NCBI GenBank assembly: GCA_000507305.1
Contig: DF239022.1
Coordinates: 248,001 to 312,000, forward strand
Length of the DNA stretch: 64,000 nt
Origin: Breviolum minutum Mf 1.05b.01
Taxonomy: Eukaryota; Sar; Dinophyceae; Suessiales; Symbiodiniaceae
Direction: 5' to 3'
Below are positions 20,660 through 32,426 of the stretch, piece after piece. The stretch's first letter is position 1, and every line of letters starts with the position of its first letter. A model generated the notes under the pieces. It was not told where the DNA came from, did not search any database, and was given only the letters and a program-made list of their open reading frames with translations. Position numbers and translations under genes: made by a program.

Positions 20660-20743
20660 GAGATCAACCGTGCCTTGAAGAGCGCAGCACCTGAACCATC
20701 TTCACATCGTGAGGTGATGGAGGATCATGCTGGCAGCAACTCG
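20660..20743 (+). CDS. Candidate exon between ferredoxin and ferritin
   Basis: AG|G acceptor, 28 codons (including REVMEDHAGSNS), GA donor at 20744. It could be the C-terminal exon of the ferredoxin gene, a 5' exon of the ferritin gene, or a separate gene. No family is recognised. Confidence 0.4.
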
Positions 20744-20814
20744 GAAGTGAAAGTCGTGGTGACGAAACTTCGCATATGTTTTTGTTTTTCTTAGTTTGTG
20801 CCAATGGTTTTGCA

Positions 20815-20859
20815 ACTGTTGTTGTTGTTGTTGTTGCTGTTGCTGTTGCTGTTGCTGTT

Positions 20860-20921
<62 letters not shown>

Positions 20922-20923
20922 GG

Positions 20924-20984
<61 letters not shown>

Positions 20985-21005
20985 CGTTGTCGTTGTCGCT
21001 GTCGG

Positions 21006-21053
<48 letters not shown>
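20815..21053. repeat. (GTT/GTC)n microsatellite, about 240 bp
   Basis: A triplet array with GTT blocks flanking GTC-GTT alternating blocks. Confidence 0.95.
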
Positions 21054-21055
<2 letters not shown>

Positions 21056-21447
21056 CTAGCATTTATTGCATGTGTCATTGACATATTCCATTTGCGGGGA
21101 ATGACACCAATGCACATTCATGGTATTTGTCTTTGGCATTCATAGACCTGGGATTTGTGCTAACAGTTCTTGAAGTTGTTTTTTCGGGGGTATTGGGTAT
21201 TTTTTGGAGGTTTGTCGTTGAAGATGTTTTTTGGCAAAAAAGAACATGTTGAAGCCGAAGCACTTTTTCTCGTGCCCTTTGAGTGTTTGAGATCTTTGAG
21301 CATCCTTTCGAACATGCTTTGATCATGTCCCTCCAACTTCTCCCCACCAGGCATATCGTTTGTTTTTAATCATAAGACTTTCCAGGGTAAAGTTCCAGAA
21401 AACTAACATGGCAATCCAACATCACCATTGTAAAAATTCAACCATTG

Positions 21448-21546
21448 CCCATACGATGCATGTATGGTTTCTTTACCTACATTTACCATGAAAATCAACC
21501 AAATGTAGGTATATAATGGTATATATTCCATACATGGATCCTATGG
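21448..21546. mobile_element. Palindromic element, family C
   Basis: CCCATACGATGCATGTATGG ... CCATACATGGATCCTATGGG, with the arm ACCTACATTTACC and the loop AAAATCAACC. Confidence 0.8.
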
Positions 21547-21650
21547 GTAAGGATCCCTGTTATCGCAACCAGGATTTCCCATAGAAAGTAGGAGGATTTT
21601 TTTCCCATGGATCCTATGGGATTGTCCTGTACTTTTCCACTTGTTGAGAG

Positions 21651-22726
21651 GCGCAGCCTCCACGGGAATTCGCTTCCGACAGAACTTTGGGGAGCAAGCA
21701 GAACATCTTCTGAATCAACAGGTCGGGATGGAGTCTTCCGAGTTTTTTTTGGGGGGTGGAATTTTTGGGTGAAATGGTCCAAAGTGTTGATTTGGAAGGT
21801 CTGTTTTCATAAGATGTTGTTTCGTAATTTATGCTGCCCTCAAGATGTGGGATGAACTTGAAACGGAAGGACTTTTTCCGGGTTTTAAAACAAGATGATT
21901 TCCAAGACAAGAGACCTGCACTCATTAAAAAAGGTGTAGTTTTTGTTGGATCCCAATCAATCGGGTACAGTAAATTCACTACCAGAGGATGGCTGGTGGT
22001 GCCAGGTGCAGATGGAGCTGGGTGCGTCTCACGCTTACTTGGCGTCTCATGGCGCTGAATGGATTTGATATCTCCATGGAACGGCGCAATAGGAATGGCA
22101 AAAACATCCTCTCAAGAAAGGGAAACTTGTTTTCCAACTACTACTGTTGATGGAAGAAACCACCTTGGAATGAATAAAACCCGGTAGTTAAATAATGGGA
22201 TATCTTAGTTACCATATCAACTGAAGCAGGATTTCTTCCATCAGCAGTATCTTTTCAAGGGTTATCTTTGCAATTGGATGCATAAAGAGGGTGTAAGGCT
22301 TGCCTAAATTATGATAGGTTCCTGCAACTATACCAACTATCCCACGTTTGTGGGAGGTTCTTGAGATCAATTGAACCGTTCACAGTGACCACAAGTGGTG
22401 CACAGATGCTTGAGTGATGTTGGCATGCTTGGCATTGAAACGCATTGAGCGAGTCAGAAGGTCATGACAGTGTGGAACTTGCAGTTCCATGACTGACTAA
22501 ATGTATCTCAATGTGCAGTTTCCAATTTGATCTCGTTACAGAATGTTAGTAGGTCCTGACCTAGTCTTTTGTGTCAGAGCATAAGCCGATGCCATTGAGG
22601 GTAGAATCAAGTCTTATGTTGGACGTTTCGGTATCAAGAGCCGAGCTGTTTCAACATCAGCAAGGGCAATACCAAGACCAACAACTCCGTCGCAGCAACG
22701 CTGACGACGACAACAACAACAACAAG

Positions 22727-22757
<31 letters not shown>

Positions 22758-22777
22758 GCAACAACAACAACAACAGC

Positions 22778-22814
<37 letters not shown>

Positions 22815-25800
22815 CTGTAGAACTCTTAGCAGGAGTGTTGTCATCATCACTTCCCCTGGCTGCTCCCATTGTCAGATTCTTCTCCAGTCGAGCTGTTCAT
22901 CAGTATCCAATATCCGAATGTATGACTTGTTATTCTTTACCATTCTTTACCCATACCATCCATGGGAATGGTATATTTACCTACATTTGGTTGATTTTTA
23001 TGGGACATGTATGTAAATATACCATACATGGATCTTATGGATTATATATAGAAAATCGTAAGATTGCTTCAGAATCTTTGCTGCTATTTTGTTCTTGGCG
23101 ATTCTCTGAAGATGTTTTTTTTGTGTTTGAGGATGGCCGCTTATTTCGACCGTGCCGATGTGGCATTGCCTGGTTTTAAGGACCGCTCAAGACAGAAGTC
23201 CAATAGTTAAAATTCCGTAGCTGTGTTATATATCACTTATCAGAGGTGGTTATAGGTGTTGCAAGAGAACAAAAATTAGTTAGTGGCTTTGCAGTTTTTG
23301 TTGTGCTCAATCAACATAACTATATAACAGTGTCAGATGAGATCAGATACAGTAAAGCATAGTGAGAAAAAGCAACATAATGATCTCTCAAAGAGTGGAG
23401 TAAACACAGTTTGACTGTCAGTACATGTTTAGTGTTTGCATCCAATCTATCGACTATGCATTAGATCATATCCATGTTCATATTGCACCATTTATGTTCA
23501 CACAAATCTGAACACCTATTATTGATTGAAAGATGTTCTGAACAATTCTTGTATCGACATTGCCGAAGTAGACATGGCACCATCCACCTCCTAGTTGTCG
23601 TTGTCGTCATTGCTATCAGCATGATTAGCATCACTATATATTACATCTGATAATTCATAGTAATTAAGTTTACCAGTATATCAATCACCAGGGACTTGAC
23701 AGATGAGTTTAATTATTTTCCCTTTTTCCCAGCTGTATAACCATCATCCTTTAAATGGAACCCACCACCACCATTTTTGCTACAGGAATGGGCTGAGAAG
23801 CAAAGTGAGGAAGAACGCGAACACGCAGCTCCTGGGATTTTTGTTAATGGCGTGAAGTACTGTTGATGGAAGAAATCCTGCACCACCTGGGATGTATAAA
23901 ATCTTGTAAATAATGGGTATAAAGTACCAACCTCAACTGGTGATCGCAGGATTTCTCCCACCAACAGTATCACTGGGGTCATTGAATGGGAGCCATTTTG
24001 GTGGGGATCACAATTGATGCAAATGTATTACGGTCATTCTGTGGGATTTCCCCCATGGTGCATTGTTTGGGTGGTAGTATAATGTCCCCTGTTATCATTT
24101 GGATCTACCTCAGGATTCAATTATCACCACAAGGTTGACATGACATTTTTCGGATCAGGAGTCCCTACAAATAAACCTTCATTTGCCGCTGTTGCAACTG
24201 GGTGCTGGTGCTTATACCGGGTAGATCCAAAGTATCATAATTTTCGAATTTCTGAAACGGATTTCATCCGAGTTAAAGGCTGACCAACTATGGCAAATCA
24301 ATACTTGACTGGCGATGTTTCCACAAAATCTTAAGAATGGCATATCACAGCATGTTAAATGTTGATGGCTTGTAGGTGGTGACAATTACTAAGAAACTTG
24401 CAATGGATTTTGTTGGCACAAACTGTATGGAAAGCTGGTGGTGCACCATGAATCCCAAGGAGAAGTTCATTAAGTACATCAACCTTCGTGGCGGACGATA
24501 TGTTCCCATGATCATCCAAGAACCTGAGGACATACAGTGGTGTGAAGTTGATCGGTTGATACAGCGAACTCCCAAAACCGATACCTTCCTTCATAAACTT
24601 CATAAGACCGGGTTTTGTGGTATTGCATTTCGCCGGTCGCTCATATTATATATTTTGTGGAGCCTATAGGATTATTTTTTTTATATTTCATTTTGAAAGC
24701 TGTAAATGGTGAGTTGCTGTAGTATTGTAAGATGGAATGAGGGCGTTTAACGCTGCAAATGCCAGTTGAAGTGTGGGGTTAACATACATAGTACATGAAA
24801 TGGGTAATGAAATGTAAACGTCGTTTGTTTGGTGGACAGTAGTTGTACAAGAAATGTAGTAAAGGTATAATCCTTGCTTGACATGATATTCATGATTGTC
24901 AACACTAATTCAGGTGAAGGCTGACCTCAAAATGAAACATTTATATAATGTACATGTCCATTATCATTTCATTAAGCTACGTTTACTAGTCAGTTTGTCC
25001 CATGGCGCGGAAGTTCTTTTGTGAGACAGGGGTTGCTATCTATCCCTTTTAGGAGGGTTTGAAAATCACGTTTAGGGGCTTACCTAACATGATGATTTTT
25101 GCTCCACTACACGCGTGCGAGACCGCTTGGCATGTGTCAGGACCATGTCTTTTCCAGTGCCTTAGACGCCATGGAAACGGCTCTGAAGATGGAGCCCCGG
25201 GGAAGTCCAGGGGTCGTGTTTTTTTGTGAATTTTTCATCAGGTTGTCTTTACCCTCTTCTCCACAAAAATGTATCAGGACTTTGTGAAGTAGATATAAAG
25301 CGTAAGAAGAGTTTAAACATGTTGGACATCTTGATGTAAGTCTTCTTGATTCATGGATGATGATTGTTCACACGGCGATTGTTCGCAGTCAGCAACTTTT
25401 TGGTGCGTTGTGAAAAGTATTTTAGATACAACAGAGTTACGATCATGACGATTACAGATATTACTGCTGCTTCCACCACCACCACTGCTTCCACCACCAC
25501 TTCCACCACCACCACCACCACCACCACCACCACCACCACCACCACCACCACCACCACCACCACCACCACCAACCACCACCACCACCACCACCACCACTGC
25601 TACTTCTACTACTACTACTACTTCTTCTGCTACTTCTACTATTTGCAAGCAGCTTGTGCACTTCTTTTTAATGGTAAGTGTAGGTAAATATACGATACAC
25701 GGAGCAGATGGGTATGTTTCTTGTAAGATATCCATTCTTTTAAGGTATATAAAATCTTCCCAGAGTCGATAGCATAACTTCCAATTTGAATTTGGAGTTT

Positions 25801-27280
25801 CCATTTGCTTGTGTAATGTTGTGCGTATACCATAGGAGCCATAAAACTGGTATATTCACCTTACCTACACCATGCAAATCAACCCAATCGTTGGTAGATA
25901 TACCAATCCCTTCCAGTCTCATGGATGCTATAGGACAAACGTTCAACCAATTGGCGCAACATGCACAGGAGATCAATGTGAATCACGCTCTTCTGAAGAT
26001 GCACAAGGCCCCTTTCCTGGCAGCTCCCTAAACAACGAAGCAGCAATCCGTTTTGGTCGATGTCATTTTGTTTGTTCAAAAGGCGAACAAGGCAAATTCT
26101 ACATGTTTCTTTGATTCGTTTACATGTTTTTGATTCATATATACATTAGAGATATTCTAGAAGCAGGTTTGAATGGTTGAAAGGTTCCACTCTTTTGTTT
26201 TAACTCATACCAGTACAATAAATCAATGTCGCAAGAAAAAGGCTGGAGGCACATCTTCCACGCGCAACATTCAACCTTTTAGTTGATGGAAATCACCAGG
26301 AACCAGATTGAAAAGTATGCTTGGCCACTAGGACCACGATACTAAAAAAAAAGTTATGTATCTAAACCCATCATTTCTTTGGAATTTTGGTTACAATAAG
26401 GGCTGGGTCACTAAATTTATGTTGGTATTTGAGAACAGGCAGCCGTGGATCTTGGATGGATTTCCTTTTCTACATCTTAGCGTCAGGTAGCTTCCGATGC
26501 AGATGATGCCTCTTGGCAGCCGAAAGATGGTTCCAGGAGAAATGGGCAAAGACCGGCCATGAGAATTTTCTAGAAACCAAGAAGGTACACCTATGAAGTT
26601 TAAGATTAAACCTGAAGATGAGGCAATGAAAATGGATATTTCTGTTAGAAGTTCTCATTTTCAGTTTCCAGATTAATTCCTGGAGGTGTAAGGCAACGCT
26701 TGATTCAAAGCACTACAAGTAGATTAATTTTGAATTAGATGGGGATTCTTGAATATGGTGGTACCCTACACTACCAAAGGTTGGATACCCCCCCCCAAAA
26801 AAAAACAAAGTGACACACTTTGATAACATGCCTGGAATTTCTGGGATATTATCTTTGTGTACGACTGTTTTGAAATATGTGTTTGGATAACTCACATTTA
26901 CTGTTCTTTATTGACCATATCATATGATTCCATCAACCTTTTGCAAAAAGCTATAGACAACATTTGGCAAACCATTTTTGATGGCTTGCTGATTGTTGCT
27001 GATGCTTGTGAAGTCTGGTTGATTCTATGGATGTGGATTGCTGGTAGTAGTTGATGGTTGCTCTATAATATGCAAGTGTTAGTTCTCCAGGTGTTTTAGG
27101 GCAGTGCTGTGAAATGTCCTCATGGTTTCCTACATGCCACATTGGTACCCAAAACCCAAGTATCCTGGAAACTCGTATGCAATCAATTTAGGTATTTAGA
27201 TGTTGATGAGGACGGTCTTTTTCAAAGTTGATAGATGATGACAGACATTTTTTTTAAATAGCAATGATGAACCACACTGT

Positions 27281-27326
<46 letters not shown>

Positions 27327-28837
27327 CCATACACTGACATGGTTTACCCATATTTTTGTTGGATGTTGTGATCCTTGAGGCACAACTCTGTGATTATTTG
27401 GAATCCAACTACTTGGAAGAGCAGGTGCTCCCCACAAATCGGGTCTGAAATCAAGGAGTTGACCTCGTTTTCGCCAATGGAATTCCCCAACAAAAAAATC
27501 CATAGAAAATGAGCGGGGTGGGCAATCAGGTTGGATGATTTGTTTCAGAAGTCATAACATAGGCTGGAAGAATCACCGGGATGTCTATTTTCCTTAGATA
27601 TATTTCCCAAATCGAGTGTTGAGCAAGCAATAAATTGTTGATTGCGACTGGAATCCTTGGGGTTTTGTAATCTAGGACTTTCAGTTTTGACATGCTGGGA
27701 AGTCCAAATTGTATGGCAATATACATATATATATATATGTATGTTTGTTGTTCCTAGTTTAGGGACTCCAAGCCCATGAAAATCAACAAATTTCATGGCA
27801 ACAGTGGGCTGGCAACAGTGGGCACGCGTTCCAGATTGAATGGCAAACCAACTGATGCTGTGAGAGATTGACTGGCAATCTACCTGTACCCAAGCTCACT
27901 GGAAATGGTGATGTTCCTGTTTTTGGGACAGGATTCCGAAATCCCTGAAAAGTGACCGATTTGTTTGTGTTTCTTCACCCAGATGTTTTGTTCCAACCTG
28001 ATGAAAGTCCAGATGGAAGGACCGATTCCATTGGTTGAGGCATGAAAACAACGCTTTCAATACTTTATGTTTTTTTCACAGTTACAAAAACATACAGTAG
28101 AAAAGATGAAACAAAACAAATTCCCTGTACAATGACATACATCACCAAACCAAGTTTTCCATAAGAATCAACAAATCTATGGGTTCACGTGAGAAAGAAA
28201 AAAACGCAGCCACGTCAGGTAGAATCCATCAATGAGATTGCCAAAGTGGTACGGGATCTCAACCAAGCAAGGGAAATCTGGCCATGAAACAATTGAACCA
28301 TATTGAACTTATAAAAATACACTGATGGAATGAAGGTCATTCAAATACCCATTTTTGGGGGATCAAAGAATGCACATCTATGGTAAATCCCTTGTAATAG
28401 TGCAATGTTTACGTTTTTGGAAAATTAACATGGAATCCAACCTAAAAGATTTGAAGTTTGGGGCCAAATCATCATCCAAACCTCCATGACTTTGGGGTTC
28501 AAAACTTCCCATCAAAAGTGGGCCCCGGATCCAGTTGCAAGTAGGGCCCCATCATTTCCTAACTTCCCAGTTACTCATTTATTTTATTTATTTCGGCCAC
28601 TTTTTTGGGGGTAAAAAATGTTGATGGAAGAAATCCGGCTAACCACCTTGGCCTACAAAAAACCTTGTAAATCATGGCATCGTAGGGGCGCCCACTTTGA
28701 TGGGACGTTTGTTTCTTTCGAAGGTACGGAAGCTGATGCGCACTGGTCCTGGTTTGGGCGAGTACCTTGACAGAAGTTGGACACATTTGAAAGAAGGGGA
28801 AGAGGGGGAGATTTTGGGGGCCTACAAAAGGGGGTAG
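21651..28837 (+). CDS. Ferritin (iron storage, H-type/plant-like), 11 exons
   Basis: It oxidises Fe(II) and stores iron in a 24-mer shell. Exons: 21651-21721, 22006-22043, 23132-23180, 23786-23827, 24460-24528, 25141-25191, 25969-26007, 26487-26507, 27380-27424, 28219-28248, 28724-28837 (TAG 28835-28837). The coding parts join in frame to about 188 residues that align with almost no gaps to known ferritins. Ferroxidase-site residues are all present: Glu and Tyr in QMELGASHAY, Glu and His in SEEEREHAEK, Glu in LKMEINVNH, Gln in LEEQVESI. Helix E follows as MRTGPGLGEYLDR plus a short acidic tail. The first exon (RFRQNFGEQAEHLLNQQ) lacks a start, so one or more 5' exons, perhaps with a targeting peptide, lie upstream. 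Donors are 4 GT, 3 GC and 3 GA; every exon starts with G after AG. One exon is only 21 nt. Introns hold palindromic elements and triplet repeats. Confidence 0.95.
22142..22249. mobile_element. Palindromic element, family B (ferritin intron)
   Basis: TACTGTTGATGGAAGAAAC ... GATTTCTTCCATCAGCAGTA. Confidence 0.75.
22707..22814. repeat. (AAC)n microsatellite (ferritin intron)
   Basis: An interrupted CAA/AAC array with AGC interruptions. Confidence 0.95.
22959..23041. mobile_element. Palindromic element, family C (ferritin intron)
   Basis: ATGGTATATTTACCTACATT ... AATATACCATACATGG. Confidence 0.75.
23858..23969. mobile_element. Palindromic element, family B (ferritin intron)
   Basis: TACTGTTGATGGAAGAAATC ... 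GATTTCTCCCACCAACAGTA. It lies 31 bp after the exon ending at 23827. Read as |GTTGATGG...CCAACAG| it has GT and AG ends. Confidence 0.8.
25471..25605. repeat. (ACC)n microsatellite (ferritin intron)
   Basis: An array of CCA/ACC triplets grading into TAC/TTC triplets. Confidence 0.95.
25836..25931. mobile_element. Diverged family C element (ferritin intron)
   Basis: CCATAGGAGCC...GGTATATTCACC and GGTAGATATACC...ATGGATGCTATAGG are decayed arms. The right end reaches to about 40 bp before the exon at 25969. Confidence 0.5.
27281..27328. repeat. (CAT)n microsatellite (ferritin intron)
   Basis: About 15 CAT triplets. Confidence 0.9.
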
Positions 28838-28886
28838 TGAATTTGGCAGAGTTGATTGGTTATGAAGACTTTTCGAGAATCTAGAT

Positions 28887-28990
28887 ACTCTCTCTCTCTC
28901 TCTCTCTCTATTCATATATATATATATACATNCTAGATACTCTCTCTCTCTCTCTCTCTCTATTCATATATATATATATACATATATATA
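28887..28990. repeat. (CT)n-(AT)n tract duplicated around an N
   Basis: The sequence from CTAGATACTCTC to TATATATATACAT occurs twice, separated by the single N at 28932. This is more likely a failed contig overlap than a real tandem duplication. Confidence 0.7.
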
Positions 28991-29113
28991 TGTAGCTTGT
29001 GATTTGATGATTCCGCAATGATCCGAGGCTTATATTGTTGATTTTGGGCGCCACCCCAAAGTTACTCACATTATTTGATTTATTTGTTCTCATCACTACC
29101 ATGGTTTGGCGAG

Positions 29114-29164
29114 GTATATGGTGGACAAGGAGATGGCATAAGTCCGATCTTTTACGAGGCTCCG
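29114..29164 (+). CDS. Candidate exon, frame ambiguous
   Basis: AG|G acceptor and the open reading VYGGQGDGISPIFYEAP; another frame is also open. Confidence 0.3.
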
Positions 29165-29457
29165 GGAAGGGGAAACAGCTGAGGGGAGGAAGTTGCTTTC
29201 AGCGTGATGTTTGGGGGGAGGGCAGTGTTTTTGTACGTGTTTGATTGATAGATGACGATTTATTTTTTGGTATGGATATTTCTTGGTCGTTGAGTTGGAT
29301 CATATCTGATTTATGGGAATAGATTTCCTAGATGTTCCCTATCATTTTTTTAAAACAAAAAACACACATGGTTGAAATTAGAGTCCAGGGCTGGTTGAAC
29401 TTTAAGGGATTTTTTATCCCATCCTGCAGTTTTGGCTGATGGAAAATGAGTTGGGTT

Positions 29458-29546
29458 TAGGTTGGTTGGGTTGCTTTGACGGCCTAAAATATTCCAATTT
29501 GACAATTTGACAAATATTTATCAAGTGGGTTGAAACCACCAACTAG
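29458..29546. mobile_element. Palindromic element, family A (decayed)
   Basis: TAGGTTGGTTGGG ... GGTTGAAACCACCAACTAG. Confidence 0.6.
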
Positions 29547-29567
29547 AATATCACTGATCTATCCTGC

Positions 29568-29645
29568 TTGGGCAATTTATAACGACCTCAGCTGAGGTCA
29601 CCTTAAATGGTGGTTTAGTAAGGAAATTCCCATAAAATCTCTAAT
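29568..29645. mobile_element. Half copy of family H
   Basis: GGGCAATTTATAACGACCTC ... then the inner palindrome GACCTCAGCTGAGGTC; the right arm is missing. Confidence 0.6.
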
Positions 29646-29769
29646 TGGTCCAGATCCTGTACATGATGAATCTGATGATAGATAATTCATGATTGATAGA
29701 TACTTATTGTGAATGACATTGCTTCAAGAAACATACCTTAAAACCACATTCATTTGAGTCATGAGTCAG

Positions 29770-29920
29770 GCTGATGATTTTCGAGCGCGGGAAATGGCGG
29801 AATGGGTCCCAACTCTTCCTAGACGCTCTGGGACAGACAAGACTGACCATTAGATCCTCACCTGGGGATGCCCTGGGAAACCTTTCGGTACGCAAACTCG
29901 TGGCATGTGGGTGTCTCTAA
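29770..29920 (+). CDS. Candidate terminal exon, unknown protein
   Basis: AG|G acceptor (phase 2), about 49 open codons (including SQLFLDALGQTRLTIRSSPG) and stop TAA. A second frame is open in the first half. Confidence 0.4.
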
Positions 29921-30037
29921 AATAGCAAAAGGTACAGTGCACACATGATCCCATATACACAGATTTTTCTGTTGAGTTTTACTTTTGAGTGTTAATCCCC
30001 TGCTTCTTGTAAATGAAGATTCAAGGATAAAACACAG

Positions 30038-30125
30038 ACACTTTGCATCCATGGGGCCATTTGCGTACTCTTTTGCGTTCGAGTCTAACGGGCTCAATTT
30101 GGTGAAACAGAACACTGGCAGTTGA
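30038..30125 (+). CDS. Candidate exon, unknown protein
   Basis: The open frame HFASMGPFAYSFAFESNGLN continues to a TGA at 30123. It is coding-like, but the acceptor is weak (ACACAG|A). Confidence 0.4.
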
Positions 30126-30553
30126 GGTTTCAATTTACAGCAATGATCTAAATCTAAATGTAGCAATGTACAATAGCAGTATACATCATGAAACAAACTT
30201 TCTATGGTTTACAGCGTACAGGTTGTGGTTGTTGTGGTCCTGAAACACATATTCTTCAGAAAGATAGATTGAGAGCTGAGAGACTGATTTCTGCAAATTG
30301 TTCAACAAAAATCGCCAGGCTTTAGAAAATCACCAACTGAGATCTGGTTGTTTTTTCGATGCTCCGATGCTTCCATGGTGACATGATATTGATATGGTTC
30401 CGTGGTTTATTTGTAGGAATTTGAATTTTCACCTATTTGATATTAAATCTGAATGAAGTCCTGGATAGATTATAGGAAAATTTCATTGACATTGAATCCA
30501 TATTGCGTGAAAACAGCTAACCAAAGAAGGGCATAGTTTACCCCAGCTCTTGA

Positions 30554-30673
30554 ACGTCCGACATCAATATTCAACAGGGGAATCAACGCAAAAAAGCCCA
30601 CGTTGAAACCTCCCCGCCGATGCAAATCGCAGCTAGAATGCCGCATCGCGCCACCTATGCCATTTACATGTAG
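30554..30673 (+). CDS. Candidate terminal exon, unknown protein
   Basis: About 39 codons (including TSDINIQQGNQRKKAHVETS) run to a TAG at 30671-30673. The same frame stays open for another 40 codons beyond the TAG, with coding texture, so the TAG may be a mutation or the region may be two exons. Confidence 0.4.
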   Translation, partial: TSDINIQQGNQRKKAHVETSPPMQIAARMPHRATYAIYM

Positions 30674-30860
30674 ATGTGGTTCCCCTGCCAGGGATTCCCT
30701 CGCATTTCAAAACGCTGGCAAACCCGGGTCGTACCGTGGTCCAACAGAAAAGATGCAACGTTGCAAGCACTACAAAAGGTGGCTGATTTGGATTGAACAT
30801 TGAAAATTGGTTAAACTACCTTTGGATCGTGTCTTTTCATGAGTGAATTGGGATGATGAG

Positions 30861-30947
30861 CGGCTGCCCATTTCCGTGCTTAGGTCCAAAAGGTTTGCAA
30901 TTCGTCAAGTTGAAAACTCCAACAGACCAAGGAAAGCAAAGATGTGA
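30861..30947 (+). CDS. Candidate terminal exon, unknown protein
   Basis: An AG acceptor is followed by RLPISVLRSKRFAIRQVENS and a basic tail to TGA. A second frame is open across the same stretch. Confidence 0.35.
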   Translation, partial: RLPISVLRSKRFAIRQVENSNRPRKAKM

Positions 30948-31192
30948 TTTTGCGTCTTGATGGAGGCATTCATCTTGATACACCTTATTTTTTTTGTAGA
31001 TTCAATTCAATGCTATGATTTTACTTATTTCTTATGTGAACCCCCGGTGGTGGACTTTGTTTCATACAACCTTTTTTAATATCAAAACTCATATAGTCAT
31101 TCCACCACCACCCACCAACATCCACCACTAAGCCCCCCCCAACCACTCCACCACCCTACACCCTACAACCAACCAACCAAGCCCACCGGCAG

Positions 31193-31277
31193 CGTTCATG
31201 GTGTTCCCAGCATGGAATCCTTGGCATTGGAGCCAGAATCCTCCAGGCGAATGGATGCCATGATTTACACCGCCTGA
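31193..31277 (+). CDS. Candidate terminal exon, unknown protein
   Basis: A pyrimidine/CCA-rich tract and AG acceptor precede VHGVPSMESLALEPESSRRM and a stop TGA (31275-31277). A family D element starts immediately after. Confidence 0.4.
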
Positions 31278-31366
31278 AAACTAAGATGACAATGGGAAAA
31301 TCCACATGTTCAATAGGAAATACATCTTTATGGTGGGTTTTCCATTGCCATGTTCGTTTTTGGCAG
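31278..31366. mobile_element. Palindromic element, family D (short)
   Basis: AAACTAAGATGACAATGGGA ... TTTTCCATTGCCATGTT. Confidence 0.55.
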
Positions 31367-31717
31367 GGATACAGCATGTTTTTATGATACTGTATCTATT
31401 GGTACAGGATTTTCTTTTACGGTCATCAAATTCATGCAAAGGGATTGTAATTAATCTTAGACCCAGGAGACTTTTGTTTGTGAACGTTTTAGATTTAGTA
31501 TATCGGATTGCGGCCATCAAAAGGAGTTGGTACAGTAGATTGACACTGCGGAATAGGTTTTGATCACTCCGACAATATTATTTCTCTAAGAATTCCGTGT
31601 TCAACATTTGACATTTGAAACACTACACAAAAATTCAATCGATAGTTCCGCTTTTCTTGGAACTTCAATCAATTCACATCAAGTAATGAACCAATGAGTT
31701 GCCCTTGGTGCATTCAG

Positions 31718-31781
31718 GTTCGAGACTGTGGCCACGGTTGAGACACCCTTACCTAACGGGATGTCGGTGCCGGATCCTTGT
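31718..31781 (+). CDS. Candidate exon, unknown protein
   Basis: AG|G acceptor, phase 2, reading FETVATVETPLPNGMSVPDP, with a GT donor at about 31782. Confidence 0.45.
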
Positions 31782-32033
31782 GTTGGCATAAATTGGAAAC
31801 GGGAAAGGACGATAAAGCAATCATACTTTAATACTTTGGATCTACCCTCCACCCAGCAACAGTGGCAAAATAAAGGTTTACAATAGGGATTCCCTACTGA
31901 AAATGTAATAGTCCTGGGATGTCCTGGGTGGTAACTGGCATCCTGGTTGGGGGGGGGGGTAGATTCCAAGTCATGGTTGCGGGGTGAAGCTCCGAGGTGC
32001 CCAAGCAGATTTAAGAACCATCCAACAGTGAGG

Positions 32034-32152
32034 TACTGTTGATGGTTCAGAAATCCGGCTAACCAGCTGATATGCAGTTTAACCCATTATTTACAGGGTT
32101 TTATACATCCCAGGTGGTGCAGGATTTCTTCCATCAACCGTATTTCTGATGA
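32034..32152. mobile_element. Palindromic element, family B
   Basis: TACTGTTGATGGTTCAGAAA ... GATTTCTTCCATCAACCGTA. Confidence 0.75.
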
Positions 32153-32293
32153 CAGAAAAAAATCCATTTGAGGCTTACAATGGTGAATCTTACCCCCAGG
32201 GAGATGTTTCTTCTGAAAAGATCCATTTCTTTCCGGAGTTTGGGGTTGGTGAAATGTGATTTCAATATATGAAAAAAAAAGTATTGTGCTATA

Positions 32294-32426
32294 GGTCTAA
32301 ACTCCCATTATTTGTATATAATACGGGATGGTCATCAACTCAATAGCAGGGTAGAGGTTTATATACCCAATTTTCAAGATGTCCTATTTAAAGGTGGGAT
32401 GACCATCCCCAATCTACGGAGTTTAG
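32294..32426. mobile_element. Palindromic element, family K
   Basis: GTCTAAACTCCCATTATTTG ... CCCCAATCTACGGAGTTTAG. It begins with GT, ends with AG, and abuts a candidate exon. Confidence 0.65.

Noticed and set aside
20776..21145. Long poly-Val, poly-Leu, poly-Cys, poly-Asn and poly-Thr frames
   Set aside because: They are translations of the GTT/GTC array on both strands; no coding evidence beyond the repeat. The same holds for arrays at 22707, 25471, 37112, 41915, 54594 and 56600.
23988..23998. GCCATTTTGG, a 10-base match to the spliced leader core
   Set aside because: The match does not extend on either side and lies in a ferritin intron.
24376..24459. In-frame open codons upstream of the ferritin exon at 24460, reading to an ATG
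   Set aside because: The family alignment shows that the residues before EKFIKY are encoded by the exon at 23786-23827 (SEEEREHA). Using the upstream codons would remove the catalytic Glu and His.
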